Source: Candidatus Tokpelaia sp. (GTDB lineage: Bacteria > Pseudomonadota > Alphaproteobacteria > Rhizobiales > Rhizobiaceae). Taken from it: a DNA stretch of 64,000 nt. Positions 1 to 9,876 of this stretch are shown here, piece after piece (within the stretch, counting starts at the first letter, position 1; every line of letters starts with the position of its first letter). Both the position numbers and the translations under genes were made by a program. The DNA lies in NCBI RefSeq assembly GCF_008636115.1, contig NZ_QLZD01000033.1:248001-312000 (forward strand), in the 5' to 3' direction. The notes below the pieces were generated by a model. It had not been told where the DNA came from. It searched no databases and saw nothing but the letters and a program-made list of their open reading frames with translations.

Positions 1-1
1 A

Positions 2-118
2 AAGGGCATGCCTCCCGGCGATTTTCTGCATAAAGCCGGTATTGACCCAACCCAAAGGGCCGAAAAACTGACAATAGAGCAATTTGTAATTTTGGCCAAT
101 GCGCTGGGTCGCTTATAG
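2..118 (+). CDS. rsmA: 16S rRNA dimethyladenosine transferase RsmA/KsgA, C-terminal end (partial)
   Basis: Only the last 38 codons are inside the window, so the 5' part lies to the left. The visible tail reads GIDPTQRAEKLTIEQF followed by a short hydrophobic helix and a TAG stop. This is the usual ending of the KsgA C-terminal domain, where a D-P-x-x-R-A-E-x-L pattern precedes the last helix. The family dimethylates two adenines near the 3' end of 16S rRNA during small-subunit maturation. It converges on gmk, 14 bases away, an arrangement known from other Hyphomicrobiales. The catalytic domain cannot be checked here. Confidence 0.75.
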   Translation, partial: KGMPPGDFLHKAGIDPTQRAEKLTIEQFVILANALGRL

Positions 119-132
119 GCCGCGGCAATATT

Positions 133-759
133 TCAGGCTTTGGCAATAAGCGAATCAACAAAATCCTTCATTGCCGGCAAACGATGGCGTTTTAATCTTT
201 CAGCGCTGATAATCGCTTTTAACGACAGCAAAGATTGCTGCACATCATCATTGATCAGAATATAATCATAGCTTTTCCATTTGCGCATTTCCTTAACCGC
301 ATTGTGCAAACGCAGCTCTATATCGGCGGCGCTGTTTTCTGCCCGCCCCAGCAGCCGCCGCTGCAATTCCGGCATGGAAGGCGGCAAAATAAAGACAGAA
401 ACCACATCATGCGGCCGCTTTTTGCGTATTTGCCCGGCGCCCTGATAATCAATATCAAAAACAATATCGCGGCCATCGCGCAAAACCTTGTCAATAGTTT
501 TTTGCAATGTGCCGTAATAGGCGCCATGCACCTCTGCCCATTCGACAAAAGCATTGGCCGCAACCATATGTTTAAATTCATCTTTGCTGACAAAATAATA
601 ATCAGCCCCCTCGCGCTCGCTTGGCCGCTTTGGTCGCGTTGTAACACTGACGGACAGGCCGAGATTCATGGCTTTATCGGCGCGCAACATACGGCCCAAG
701 GTAGATTTCCCCGCCCCGGAGGGGGAAGATAATACCAGAATCATACCATAATGTTGCAT
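133..759 (-). CDS. gmk: Guanylate kinase
   Basis: Guanylate kinase phosphorylates GMP to GDP with ATP, in the cytoplasm. The 208 residues match the usual family length. Near residue 12 is the P-loop SPSGAGKST, followed by the GMP-binding region with TTRPKR and DYYFV, and later the lid region with GRAENS. The start ATG at 759 follows an AGAGAGAAAG purine stretch; a second ATG five codons in is possible. In related genomes gmk follows mltG and yicC, but here mltG is about 50 kb away, so the block has been rearranged. Confidence 0.97.
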   Translation of the reverse strand: MQHYGMILVLSSPSGAGKSTLGRMLRADKAMNLGLSVSVTTRPKRPSEREGADYYFVSKDEFKHMVAANAFVEWAEVHGAYYGTLQKTIDKVLRDGRDIVFDIDYQGAGQIRKKRPHDVVSVFILPPSMPELQRRLLGRAENSAADIELRLHNAVKEMRKWKSYDYILINDDVQQSLLSLKAIISAERLKRHRLPAMKDFVDSLIAKA

Positions 760-953
760 AAAACTTTCTCTCTATAAGGCAAAATCGGCGGCCTCATTGA
801 CCCGCCCGGTCACAGGATTGCAGCTGGGATTTGCGGCCTTATTTTTCAAATTGCCGGTTTTATGTAAAGCCCGCCGGCAAAATTTTATCTTATCTTTTGC
901 TTTTAGTCGCCTTTTCCGCTAAAAAAGCGGTGGAAATCACTATAAACAGCGCT

Positions 954-1739
954 ATGGCCCCCGTAGATAAAACTTCTCACACAGATTTAGCAGCCGCCAA
1001 AAGAGCCGGCACCGGCGTGGCAGTGCCGGCCGTAGAGCCGATCTGCCGCTTTATGCCGCAGGATTCGGCTTCCCCCGCAGTGGAATGGCGGGTAGAACAG
1101 GGTTTGACTCCTTATCCTGAGACCTTGGCTTTTATGGAAGAAAGGGTGGAACATATTGCCGCCGGCACGGCTGATGAATTGATCTGGCTGGTGGAACACC
1201 CTGCCCTTTATACGGCCGGCACAAGCGCGCAGGCCGGTGATTTGCTGACGCCCGGCCGTTTTCCGGTTTACACAACCGGCCGCGGCGGCCGGTTTACCTA
1301 TCACGGCCCGGGGCAGCGGGTGATTTATATTATGCTGGATCTCAAGCGCCGTAAACAGGATATACGCGCTTTGGTCACCGCTATAGAAAAATGGGGCATA
1401 AACAGCCTGGCGGAATTCGGCATAAAGGCTATGCGGCGGCAAAATCGTGTCGGCCTTTGGGTCGATAGCCAAAGCACTGCCGCTTTGCCGCCGCATAGTG
1501 AGGCCAAAATTGCCGCTATCGGCCTGCGTCTGCGCAAATGGGTGAGTTTCCACGGCATGGCGGTTAATATTGCTCCCGATCTGGAGCATTATAGCGGTAT
1601 TGTGCCCTGCGGCCTGGCCGAATATGGGGTAACCAGTATGGCGCAACTTGGCAAAATTATCAGCTTTGCCGAATGGGATAAGGTTTTGCAGGATAATTTC
1701 CGGAAGATTTTCGGCAAAGTTGCAAATAACAGGAAATAA
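954..1739 (+). CDS. lipB: Octanoyl-[acyl-carrier-protein]:protein N-octanoyltransferase LipB
   Basis: LipB moves octanoate from acyl carrier protein onto lipoyl domains, the first step of lipoate synthesis. The signatures are complete: [15 protein letters not shown], then [14 protein letters not shown], then the lysine in KIAAIGLR and the catalytic cysteine in IVPCGL. The start is uncertain. The frame is open from a TTG at 831, the ATG at 954 gives 261 residues, and an ATG at 1053 gives 228. None has a convincing ribosome binding site. Family alignment begins just after the 1053 ATG, so the first 30-odd residues may be an extension or untranslated. Confidence 0.93.
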   Translation: MAPVDKTSHTDLAAAKRAGTGVAVPAVEPICRFMPQDSASPAVEWRVEQGLTPYPETLAFMEERVEHIAAGTADELIWLVEHPALYTAGTSAQAGDLLTPGRFPVYTTGRGGRFTYHGPGQRVIYIMLDLKRRKQDIRALVTAIEKWGINSLAEFGIKAMRRQNRVGLWVDSQSTAALPPHSEAKIAAIGLRLRKWVSFHGMAVNIAPDLEHYSGIVPCGLAEYGVTSMAQLGKIISFAEWDKVLQDNFRKIFGKVANNRK

Positions 1740-1869
1740 ACAGAGCCAAACCGGTTGAAAACCGCTTTAACCTGTTGAAAGAAATTACAAAACGGGGCAT
1801 AGGGTTTCGTCTGGCGGCAGGCTGTTTATCGGCCCGTTCTATAATTTTTTTTGGACTGCCTTATATATT

Positions 1870-3960
1870 ATGCGTGATATGGATCTTTTTGCCCTGGCAC
1901 CCTGCCAGACGCAGCCTGAAAAGCCGGCAGCGGCCGGCAGCAAAATGGAAGGACAAATGCCGGCAGATAACAGAAAATTGCCGAATAATAAACAAATGCA
2001 AAACCGGCAAATACAGGCAGAAGAAGCTTATGATTCCTCCTCTATCCGTATTTTACAGGGGCTGGAGCCGGTGCGCCTGCGCCCCGGTATGTATATTGGC
2101 GGCACTGATGCCCAGGCGCTGCATCACCTTTTTGCCGAGGTGATTGATAATGCCATGGACGAAGCTGTTGCCGGCTATGCCGATTTTATTGAAGTTTATC
2201 TGGACGCAGCAGGTTTTGTGACCGTCAATGATAATGGCCGCGGCATTCCGGTTGATAATCACCCGCAAATGCCGGGTAAATCAACGCTGGAAGTGATTAT
2301 GACCCAGTTGCATGCCGGCGGCAAATTTGACGGCAAGGCCTATGAAACTTCCGGCGGTTTGCATGGTGTCGGCGTTTCCGTTGTCAATGCTTTATCCGAT
2401 GTGCTGGAGGTGGAAGTGGCGCGGGCGCGCCGCCTTTATCGTCAGGTTTTTGCCCGCGGTATAGCACAAACACCGCTACAGCAACTGGGCGAGGTTCATA
2501 ATCGCCGCGGCACCAAAGTGCGTTTTCACCCCGATCCGCAAATTTTTGGCGCCAAAGCCGCCTTTAGCCCGGCGCGGCTTTATAATATGGCGCGGGCCAA
2601 GGCCTATTTATTTGGCGGGGTAGAAATTCGCTGGCAATGTGACCCGGCCTGCCTGCAAGGCCGGGCCGACAGCGCCGCTATCCCTGAAAAAGCGGTTTTT
2701 CATTTTCCCGGCGGGCTGCGCGATTTTATGGAAAGCAGTTACCCGGCCAAAAGCCGCATTACTGCTGATATATTTTCCGGCAGGACAGAGGGGCAGAGCG
2801 GCCATGGAACGGTAGAATGGGCGGTCGCATGGCATGGCGGTGAGGCCGCTATTCGCTCTTATTGCAACACAATCCCCACACAGGAAGGCGGCACCCATGA
2901 GGCCGGCCTGCGTCAGGCTTTAAGCCGCGGCCTGAAAGCCTATGCCGAGCTGGCCGGCAATAAGCGCGCCGGCATTATTATGGCCGATGATGTTATGACC
3001 TCCTGCGTGGCCATGCTTTCTGTCTTTATTCGTGAGCCGGAATTTGTCGGCCAGACCAAAGACCGGCTGGCCACGATTGAAGCCCAGCGCATTGTTGAAA
3101 CCGCCATACGCGACCCGTTTGATCATTGGCTGGCGGCCAGCCCGCAAGAGGCTGACAGGCTGCTGGCCTGGGTGATAGAGCGGGCGGAAGAACGGCTGCG
3201 CCGCCGGCAGGAGCGCGAAATCAGCCGGAAGACCGCGGTGCGCAAGCTGCGCCTGCCCGGCAAATTGGCCGATTGCAGCCAAAATTCCGCGCAAGGGGCG
3301 GAAATTTTTATTGTTGAGGGAGATTCCGCCGGCGGCTCGGCCAAACAGGCGCGCAACCGCGCCAATCAGGCGATTTTACCCTTGCGCGGCAAAATTTTAA
3401 ATGTTGCCAGCGCCGGGCGCGACAAATTTACCGCCAATCAGCAACTGGCCGATATTATTCAGGCGCTGGGCTGCGGCACCGGAAAATCCTATAATGAAGG
3501 GGATTTGCGCTATGAAAGAATTATTATCATGACCGATGCCGATGTCGATGGCGCTCATATTGCCTCACTGCTCATGACCTTTTTTTATCAGGAAATGCCG
3601 GCGCTTATCGGCAATGGCCATTTATATCTGGCGGTGCCGCCGCTTTATCGCCTTGCCCAGGGCGGCAAAATTGCCTATGCCCGTGATGACAGCCATAAAG
3701 ATGAGCTGCTGCGGACAGAATTTGGCGGCCGCGGCAAAATAGAGATTGGCCGTTTTAAAGGCCTGGGTGAAATGCGGGCCGAACAGCTTAAGGAAACCAC
3801 TATGCAGCCGGATAAAAGAACCCTGCTGCAAGTGCAGGTGATTGAAGCAGAAAGCGCGGCAACTGAGGAAGCGGTCGGCGATTTAATGGGCACGAAGGCG
3901 GAAGCCCGCTTCCGCTTTATTCAGGATAATGCCGCCTTTGCCAAAGATCTGGATATTTAA
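1870..3960 (+). CDS. parE: DNA topoisomerase IV subunit B (ParE)
   Basis: Topoisomerase IV decatenates daughter chromosomes; ParE is its ATPase subunit, partnering ParC (not in this window). The 696 residues contain the GHKL ATPase domain (LRPGMYIGGT, the Asn in VIDNAMDEA, DNGRGIP, GGLHGVGVSVVNA), a transducer domain, and the TOPRIM domain with EGDSAGGSA and MTDADVDGAHI. PLRGKILNV lies between the last two. The length and the Glu/Arg-rich stretch before TOPRIM point to ParE rather than the longer GyrB. The N-terminal 60 residues are a variable extension; DLFA near the start resembles rhizobial ParE, supporting the ATG at 1870. Confidence 0.95.
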   Translation: MRDMDLFALAPCQTQPEKPAAAGSKMEGQMPADNRKLPNNKQMQNRQIQAEEAYDSSSIRILQGLEPVRLRPGMYIGGTDAQALHHLFAEVIDNAMDEAVAGYADFIEVYLDAAGFVTVNDNGRGIPVDNHPQMPGKSTLEVIMTQLHAGGKFDGKAYETSGGLHGVGVSVVNALSDVLEVEVARARRLYRQVFARGIAQTPLQQLGEVHNRRGTKVRFHPDPQIFGAKAAFSPARLYNMARAKAYLFGGVEIRWQCDPACLQGRADSAAIPEKAVFHFPGGLRDFMESSYPAKSRITADIFSGRTEGQSGHGTVEWAVAWHGGEAAIRSYCNTIPTQEGGTHEAGLRQALSRGLKAYAELAGNKRAGIIMADDVMTSCVAMLSVFIREPEFVGQTKDRLATIEAQRIVETAIRDPFDHWLAASPQEADRLLAWVIERAEERLRRRQEREISRKTAVRKLRLPGKLADCSQNSAQGAEIFIVEGDSAGGSAKQARNRANQAILPLRGKILNVASAGRDKFTANQQLADIIQALGCGTGKSYNEGDLRYERIIIMTDADVDGAHIASLLMTFFYQEMPALIGNGHLYLAVPPLYRLAQGGKIAYARDDSHKDELLRTEFGGRGKIEIGRFKGLGEMRAEQLKETTMQPDKRTLLQVQVIEAESAATEEAVGDLMGTKAEARFRFIQDNAAFAKDLDI

Positions 3961-5756
3961 ACCGCCTCTTCCGCTCCTTTGCTCATATTATAATATGTAT
4001 TAAAGACTCTTTTAAACAGCAGATACCAGGCATAAACAGAATAATCGCCATCACCCTCCCCGTCACTTACAAGCCCATGCGCAACATTATTGCGCAGATT
4101 TGCACCCATAGGGTCACAAAATAACAGACGAATTTCTTCTGTTATATTCTCGCCGAAAATTTCTTTGCATTTTGGCTCGGTAATGAGTGTGCTTAAGCCT
4201 TTTTCCTGTTCTATCCCCTGCGCATCTAAATACGTTGTCGGCACTTTATGCTCTTTTAAATGAAAACGCACAATAGCTTCCATCAAGGGTGCCAGCATAT
4301 AAAGAGCGGCTATAAAATCTCCTTCATAGCCGGCGTAAAGGGCTTTTGCCGCCAATATTTCTTTGTCGGGCGGGATAAGCGGGTTATTATGGATAAATTC
4401 ATAAAAATCCTGCTCCCGTATTCTATGCTCCAAACGCAGAACAAATAAAGCAGGCAGAATACCAGCCTGAATATTAAGGTTTATTCCGGTATTGTATAAT
4501 TGCGCAACTCCAGAACTACCGCGAGCCGTAACGCGCCCGTCATTACGGTTTATTGTAACCTGCCGAGCAATAGCGGATAATATATTTTCTCCTGTACACT
4601 GTTTTTCCTGTTCTTCTAATTTTTGAAAATCTGTTCCAGGAAGCATATTGCAAAAATGTAGAAGCGCTTCATCACGTGTTTTCCCCGCAACATGATTTTC
4701 TGCTGTTTTTTGCAGAGGCGATATATCGATCGGCGGAAGCGTAAAAGACTCCATAGAAGCAAGGGATTCTTTATTAGCTTTGTCCAGTTCCACCTGTAAG
4801 TCGTGCAGTTTGCTGCCTATACCATGAGTCTCGCGATAGTTGGCAGACAGTTTCCTGTATTCCTGAATTGCCTGCTCCAAAAAATGCCGGGAAGCTAAAT
4901 TATGCTGCTTGCCCGTTTTACGGGTATTCGCATAGCGCTCTATGGCCGCCGCTTTTAACGCAATAATTCTGTGTTCTTCATCTGGCATTTTGGCCTTATG
5001 ATACCATTGGTGTGCCGCATCATAATAAGCGCCGGCTTCTATGCCGGAAGTTCCTTTTTCCTCAAATTTTCGCGCCTTTGCTTCCAGCAGTTTTGCAATC
5101 TCAACAGCTTTATTAAGCCATAAATTTCTTTTGTGCAAAATATTGGCCAGTTGCACTACAGGATATGTTTCATCATTTTGTGCCTGTTCAGAAAAAAGCG
5201 CTGCCGTTACTTTTTCCTCTAATTTTGCCAAAGGCTCTTGGCCTTTATCTTTTAGCATTTGAGCAAGGAAAATGCCTCTTTCCCAACATTTTAGAGTTTC
5301 GTGACGGCGTTTCCTTATAGTTAATTCCACAGCGCTGTAAGCCTTAATCACCGCCAGCGCCGCTGCGAATTTTTTCCTGTTTTTCAAATAAACAATTTCT
5401 GCCAGGCGAGCGCGGAGCAAATTATTTCCAACCCGGTTATAAATGCTTTCAATAAAGGCAAGCTGCTCAGCCGATAGATCATCAGGAAGCGTGGAGCACC
5501 GATTTCCCCAGATTGCATAAGGACGAAACGGCTCATTAAAGGAATCCGGCTGAAACAGCATGCCGCATAAATCGGCAAATAAATATAAAACAGCGCTCTC
5601 CCCCGCTTTATGCTCCAAAAATTTATTCTCCGCTGCGCGGCAAAGAACTCCCCGCATAGAGCCATAATCAGGCAAGGCCGTTTCCATTACCTGCCGGTAA
5701 CCGCAATTTTCAAAATCTGCTTGCGTCATAGCTGTATCTACCGGCGGGCGGCTCAT
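3957..5756 (-). CDS. DUF4209 family protein with RNxxxHG motif (HEPN-like)
   Basis: A 599-residue soluble protein without signal peptide or membrane segment. The long helical N-terminal two thirds is charged and of unknown function. The C-terminal part (from about residue 490) matches my knowledge of DUF4209, whose hallmark is RNxxxHG; here it reads LRNNVAHGL near residue 555. This R-x4-H arrangement is the same as the active motif of HEPN ribonucleases, but nuclease activity is inference. The ATG at 5756 follows GAGGAG at good spacing; an upstream ATG at 5843 in the same frame lacks one. Its stop overlaps that of parE within a shared TTTAAA, and composition is visibly more AT-rich than the flanks, suggesting acquisition. 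Confidence 0.85.
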   Translation of the reverse strand: MSRPPVDTAMTQADFENCGYRQVMETALPDYGSMRGVLCRAAENKFLEHKAGESAVLYLFADLCGMLFQPDSFNEPFRPYAIWGNRCSTLPDDLSAEQLAFIESIYNRVGNNLLRARLAEIVYLKNRKKFAAALAVIKAYSAVELTIRKRRHETLKCWERGIFLAQMLKDKGQEPLAKLEEKVTAALFSEQAQNDETYPVVQLANILHKRNLWLNKAVEIAKLLEAKARKFEEKGTSGIEAGAYYDAAHQWYHKAKMPDEEHRIIALKAAAIERYANTRKTGKQHNLASRHFLEQAIQEYRKLSANYRETHGIGSKLHDLQVELDKANKESLASMESFTLPPIDISPLQKTAENHVAGKTRDEALLHFCNMLPGTDFQKLEEQEKQCTGENILSAIARQVTINRNDGRVTARGSSGVAQLYNTGINLNIQAGILPALFVLRLEHRIREQDFYEFIHNNPLIPPDKEILAAKALYAGYEGDFIAALYMLAPLMEAIVRFHLKEHKVPTTYLDAQGIEQEKGLSTLITEPKCKEIFGENITEEIRLLFCDPMGANLRNNVAHGLVSDGEGDGDYSVYAWYLLFKRVFNTYYNMSKGAEEAV

Positions 5757-5910
5757 TATGAATCTCCTCACAATTTCATGTTTTGGCAAAAAATTTATAT
5801 GAGAAACGGAAGATAAATAATATTTCATTAAAAACTCAAGCACAGCGCATCTCTATAAAAGAACATTATACGCCCCATTATAGAACATAATAAAAATTTT
5901 ACCTATAAAT

Positions 5911-7764
5911 TTATTCCGCTGCCGCCGCGTCTATAATATGTAATTGCGGGGTGGTTTGGCCGTTCCAGTAATTCAGGCTTAATGTGCCGGCAATATGGGC
6001 CTGTTGACCCGCATGGCTTAGCAAAAACTGCCCTAATTCTGTTTGCCCGGCGCGGAAAGCCACAGCATTAAGCCGCCCGCCATGCCCGTCAGCCAAAATC
6101 ACCCGCAAATGCGCCCCGTCTTTGCCGACAGCCTGCACATAGGCAAGATTGTGATTGGGAAAGGCAAATAAAGGCTGCGGCCAGCCGGCACCATAAGGGC
6201 CGGCTTTTGCCAGTTCTTCAATCAGTTCAACAGTAGCGCCGCCGGCGCTCAGGCTGCCGTCCAGCTTCAAAATATGCGCTTCTTCATGCGCGCTTGTCTC
6301 TTGCGCCGAATTTACGGCTGCCAAATTCGCCGCCAGAAAGCGGCGAAAATCTTCCAACCTATCGGCGGCAAGTGAAAACCCCGCCGCCTGCCGGTGGCCG
6401 CCGCCTTTCTCCAGCATATTTGCAGCTACAGCCTGCGCTATTAAAGCCCCAAGATCAAAAGCGCCGCTTGCCCGGGCTGAGCCGGTCACCCGCCCTGTTG
6501 CCTGCTTTGTCATAATAAAAGCAGGCAGGCCAAAGCGCTCTTTCAGCCGGGCAGCCAGCAGGCCGATTATGCCAATATGCCAGTTGCCGCAGGCAAAAAC
6601 CATTTTTGCCGCCTCACTTTGCTCTGACGCCGCTGCCGTCTCTATTTGTTCCATTGCCTGGCGTAGCTGTTCTGCCTCCAGCGCCTGCCGCCCATAATTA
6701 AGGCTATCTAACTGCGCTGCTATATGATCTGCCTCCTCCGCTTTATCGCAGCTAAGCAATCTGGCCCCCAGAGCAGCATCGCCAACCCGGCCGCCGGCAT
6801 TGATGCGCGGCCCCAATATATAGCCGAAATGATAGCTGTTCAGCGGCGCCTTGATGCGCGCCGCCTGCGCCAGCGCCTGTAGACCAATATTGCGCTGCTG
6901 CCGGGCAATAAGCAGACCTTTGGTGACAAAAGCGCGGTTAAGCCCATAAAGCGGCACAATATCGCAAATTGTTGCCAGAGCAACCAGATCCAGCAGCCCC
7001 AATAAATCCGGGATAGTCTGTATATTTTGGGCGCGCAACAGCCGCGCCGTGGCCGTCAGACACATAAAGACCACACCGGCCGCGCATAAAGTGCCAAGGC
7101 CGCTCTCATCATCAGGGCGGTTAGGGTTAACATGAATAAAATCGGCAATAATCTGCTGCCCTGCCCTCTCCCCGCCGGCCTTGTTCAGGCCGTTTTGCGG
7201 CTGTGCCGGCCGGTGGTGATCCAGCACCAGAATATCTACCTCCGCTAATTGCGCGGCTTTGAAAACGGCGCTGCTATTGGCGCCGCAATCCACCGTAATA
7301 ATCAGGCTCACGCCTTCTGCCGCCAACAGGCGCAACGCTTTTTCATTCGGCCCATAGCCTTCGGTCAAACGATCGGGAACATAAAGGCGGCAATCTACCC
7401 CAACAGCCGCCAGAAACCGCAGCAAAAGCGCAGCAGAACAGGCGCCGTCGACATCATAATCGGCAAAAACGGCAATTTTTTCATGGCTGAGGCAGGCCCG
7501 GCACAAGCGTTTGGCCGCTTTTTCCATATCTTGCAACTTATATGGCTCTGGCATGAGTGCGCGCAAAGAAGGGTTAAGAAAAGCCGGCACATTGCCCGCC
7601 TCTATCCCCCGCGCTGCCAAAACCAGCGCCAGCGCCGCCGGCACATTATATTTTTGCTCTATATGCAAAGCGGCATTTTCGCCATGCTCATTTAACTGCT
7701 GACGCCAGCTTTTACCGCCGGCCGAGCGCGCAATGCCAAGATAATCAAACCCGCTTTGCCCCAT
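5911..7764 (-). CDS. recJ: Single-stranded-DNA-specific exonuclease RecJ
   Basis: RecJ degrades single-stranded DNA 5' to 3' in recombination and mismatch repair. The DHH-phosphoesterase core is clear: ADYDVDGACSAALL, then TVDCGAN, then LDHHRP, and further on the DHHA1 region with GGGHRQAAGFS, followed by the OB-type domain ending in a short acidic tail. The family usually starts just before a phrase like FLGVxxSxTGxxW; here DYLGIARSAGGKSW, which favours the ATG at 7764 (617 residues). The frame stays open to ATG 7848 and to a start at 7929 inside glpX. It lies downstream of glpX in the same direction, the usual rhizobial order. Confidence 0.95.
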   Translation of the reverse strand: MGQSGFDYLGIARSAGGKSWRQQLNEHGENAALHIEQKYNVPAALALVLAARGIEAGNVPAFLNPSLRALMPEPYKLQDMEKAAKRLCRACLSHEKIAVFADYDVDGACSAALLLRFLAAVGVDCRLYVPDRLTEGYGPNEKALRLLAAEGVSLIITVDCGANSSAVFKAAQLAEVDILVLDHHRPAQPQNGLNKAGGERAGQQIIADFIHVNPNRPDDESGLGTLCAAGVVFMCLTATARLLRAQNIQTIPDLLGLLDLVALATICDIVPLYGLNRAFVTKGLLIARQQRNIGLQALAQAARIKAPLNSYHFGYILGPRINAGGRVGDAALGARLLSCDKAEEADHIAAQLDSLNYGRQALEAEQLRQAMEQIETAAASEQSEAAKMVFACGNWHIGIIGLLAARLKERFGLPAFIMTKQATGRVTGSARASGAFDLGALIAQAVAANMLEKGGGHRQAAGFSLAADRLEDFRRFLAANLAAVNSAQETSAHEEAHILKLDGSLSAGGATVELIEELAKAGPYGAGWPQPLFAFPNHNLAYVQAVGKDGAHLRVILADGHGGRLNAVAFRAGQTELGQFLLSHAGQQAHIAGTLSLNYWNGQTTPQLHIIDAAAAE

Positions 7765-7825
7765 AAAATTGCGCTTTAACCCCCAAATCCCAATCAACTG
7801 CCCATTTGCCACCGCAAAGGCTGGT

Positions 7826-8830
7826 TCAGGCAAATTTGGCCATATCATAATGGCGCGCTTTAATTCCACGCACAGTGCGGCTGCTGGAGCGCATAACCAG
7901 GCTCTCTGTCTCAATATAGGATTCAGCAAATTTTACGCCGGAAAGCAAATCGCCATTGGTCACACCGCTGGCGGCAAACAGCACATCACCTTTGGCCATA
8001 TCTGCCGCCTCATAAATACACTGCGGATCCCGCACCCCCATTGCGCGCGCCCGCGCGCGCTTTTCCTTAGTGTCAAGAATCAGCCGCCCTTGTAAAAAAC
8101 CGCCAATACAACGCAGAGCCGCCGCGGCCAGCACGCCTTCCGGCGCGCCGCCAATGCTCATATATAAATCAATACCGTATTTTTCCGGATTTTGGGTCTG
8201 GATAACGGCAGCCACATCACCATCAGTAATAAATTTAATCGCCGCACCCAAAGCGCGGATTTCCGCCACCATTGCAGCATGGCGCGGCCTGTCGGTAATA
8301 CAAACAGTAATTTCATGCGGCTCAACCCCCTTGGCTCTGGCCACAGCGCGTACATTATCGGCAGGGGAGGCATCAAGGTGAATATGAGCACTGTAAGCCG
8401 GACTTGCGGCAATTTTTTCCATATAAACATCAGGCGCATAAAGCAGATTTCCTCTTTCAGCAATAGCAATGACGGAAAGAGAATTGGCCTGATTTTTGGC
8501 ACATAAAGTCGTGCATTCCAGCGGATCCAGCGCAATATCAATAGCGGGGCCGGCTTTTGTTCCCACTTTTTCGCCAATATAGAGCATGGGCGCCTCATCG
8601 CGCTCCCCCTCGCCAATGACGACACGGCCGTCAATAGCCAGGCGATTGAGCTCCTGGCGCATGGCATCTACCGCTGCCTGATCGGCCTGTTTTTCATCGC
8701 CCTGCCCGCGCAGACGGGCGGCAGCTACTGCTGCGCGCTCGGTTACCCGCGCCAGCTCAAGGGTCAAAATACGGTCAATAGAACTTGTTTTAGTGTCGCT
8801 GCCGTGCAAATCTGCCGAAGATTTTTTCAT
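7826..8830 (-). CDS. glpX: Class II fructose-1,6-bisphosphatase GlpX
   Basis: GlpX hydrolyses fructose-1,6-bisphosphate to fructose-6-phosphate, a committed step of gluconeogenesis. The 334 residues show the class II signatures: VIGEGERDEAPMLYIGE (metal ligands), DIALDPLE, then later the conserved MSIGGAPEGVLAAAAL loop with its metal-binding glutamate and the C-terminal GDVLFAASGVT region. One oddity: the normally invariant Gly in the DPLEGTT loop is Cys here (codon TGC at 8513-8515, about residue 106), while the adjacent Glu and Thr of the active site are kept. ATG at 8830 is preceded by a weak GGA. It probably shares an mRNA with recJ. Confidence 0.96.
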   Translation of the reverse strand: MKKSSADLHGSDTKTSSIDRILTLELARVTERAAVAAARLRGQGDEKQADQAAVDAMRQELNRLAIDGRVVIGEGERDEAPMLYIGEKVGTKAGPAIDIALDPLECTTLCAKNQANSLSVIAIAERGNLLYAPDVYMEKIAASPAYSAHIHLDASPADNVRAVARAKGVEPHEITVCITDRPRHAAMVAEIRALGAAIKFITDGDVAAVIQTQNPEKYGIDLYMSIGGAPEGVLAAAALRCIGGFLQGRLILDTKEKRARARAMGVRDPQCIYEAADMAKGDVLFAASGVTNGDLLSGVKFAESYIETESLVMRSSSRTVRGIKARHYDMAKFA

Positions 8831-9073
8831 TATTTCCAGGTTCCGATATGTGATAATAGCCCGCTGCCCTCTGCATAGACTATTTGACGGCTATAAGAAA
8901 CCCAAAATAACGGCTCAAGGCAGAGTTTACAGGAATAAAGGCTTGTTCCGGCAAAATCTGCCCTTGGGCTGCGCCGTAAAAGCCGGGCTTTGGCCCCGGC
9001 GCCTATATAGCGGAAAGCCCGATATTGGCAGCAAAAAGGCTCTGCCCAAAAATAATCGAAATTTCAGGAAAAA

Positions 9074-9445
9074 TCAGTGATCGCCGGTAATTTGCCGCAG
9101 GGTTTTCTCAATTTCCTGATCTGCCTGTTTTTGGGAGGATACTGCATCGGGCTGAGATTGCTGCTTTTTATCAGCATTATCGGCCGCATTGCGCGCCTGC
9201 CGCCCTTCTGCCTGCAAAATCCGGCTCAAACTCTGCTGCTCACTATCAGAAAACTGCGCCGTTTCTCCTTGCGGCCTGGTAGAAAAATCAGGATAAGTGC
9301 CGGTGCGCCATGCCCCTTTTTGCGGCACAGTCTTAAAGTCGGAAGACGGCGCACAGGCAGCGAGCGCAAAGAGCATAATAAAACCGGCGGCCATGACAAA
9401 ACTGCCGGATCCGGCTTTTGCAATATTACAGGCTGTTTTGCGCAT
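9074..9445 (-). CDS. Small putative lipoprotein
   Basis: A 123-residue protein with a typical lipoprotein signal: basic start MRKTACNIAKAGSG, hydrophobic stretch to about residue 29, and a lipobox ALAAC with the cysteine near residue 31. The mature part is hydrophilic and Gln/Asp/Ala-rich, with TYPDFSTRPQGET near its start. That TYP-x-F pattern resembles small lipoproteins I have seen in Hyphomicrobiales, of unknown role. GAGG lies seven bases before the ATG. It would be anchored in the inner or outer membrane facing the periplasm. Coding on the opposite strand over the same interval looks like a shadow. Confidence 0.72.
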   Translation of the reverse strand: MRKTACNIAKAGSGSFVMAAGFIMLFALAACAPSSDFKTVPQKGAWRTGTYPDFSTRPQGETAQFSDSEQQSLSRILQAEGRQARNAADNADKKQQSQPDAVSSQKQADQEIEKTLRQITGDH

Positions 9446-9876
9446 TTTTAGTCCTCACTTTGCACCGTCATGCGAGATATATCCCCAATATTATGCGCCC
9501 ACGGAGTTAAACAAGCCTCAATTTCGCTGTCCGGCGGCTCTGTTTCCGCCGGGTTCAGAGATAGCGCGATAAAAATCAATACAAATTTCCAGCCGCAAAA
9601 GCAAAAGCTTTTATCGCTTTATCCCCGCCCCTGAGCCGATAAAAACACAAAAGCAAAAACACTGTGAAACAAAATTATCCATATAAAACAAAGAGTTAGA
9701 TAATATAGACAATCCCTCACCGGCAAAGATAAAGGCCGCCAATACGAAATATAACAGGCATGAACATATTTTTATAAGCTAAAATACGGATTTTATTATA
9801 TAAATACTGACAAAGGAACACCCTGAGCAGACGGAGCCGACCACAAGCCTGCCCCATAATGTGAGGAGTTAACCAT
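9446..9876. other. AT-rich intergenic region between two divergent genes
   Basis: About 430 bases separate the divergent lipoprotein gene and the M15-peptidase gene. It is clearly AT-richer than the genes, especially from 9630 to 9800. Promoters for both genes must lie here, but no pair of promoter boxes stands out. No convincing open reading frame, RNA gene or repeat was seen. Confidence 0.5.
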
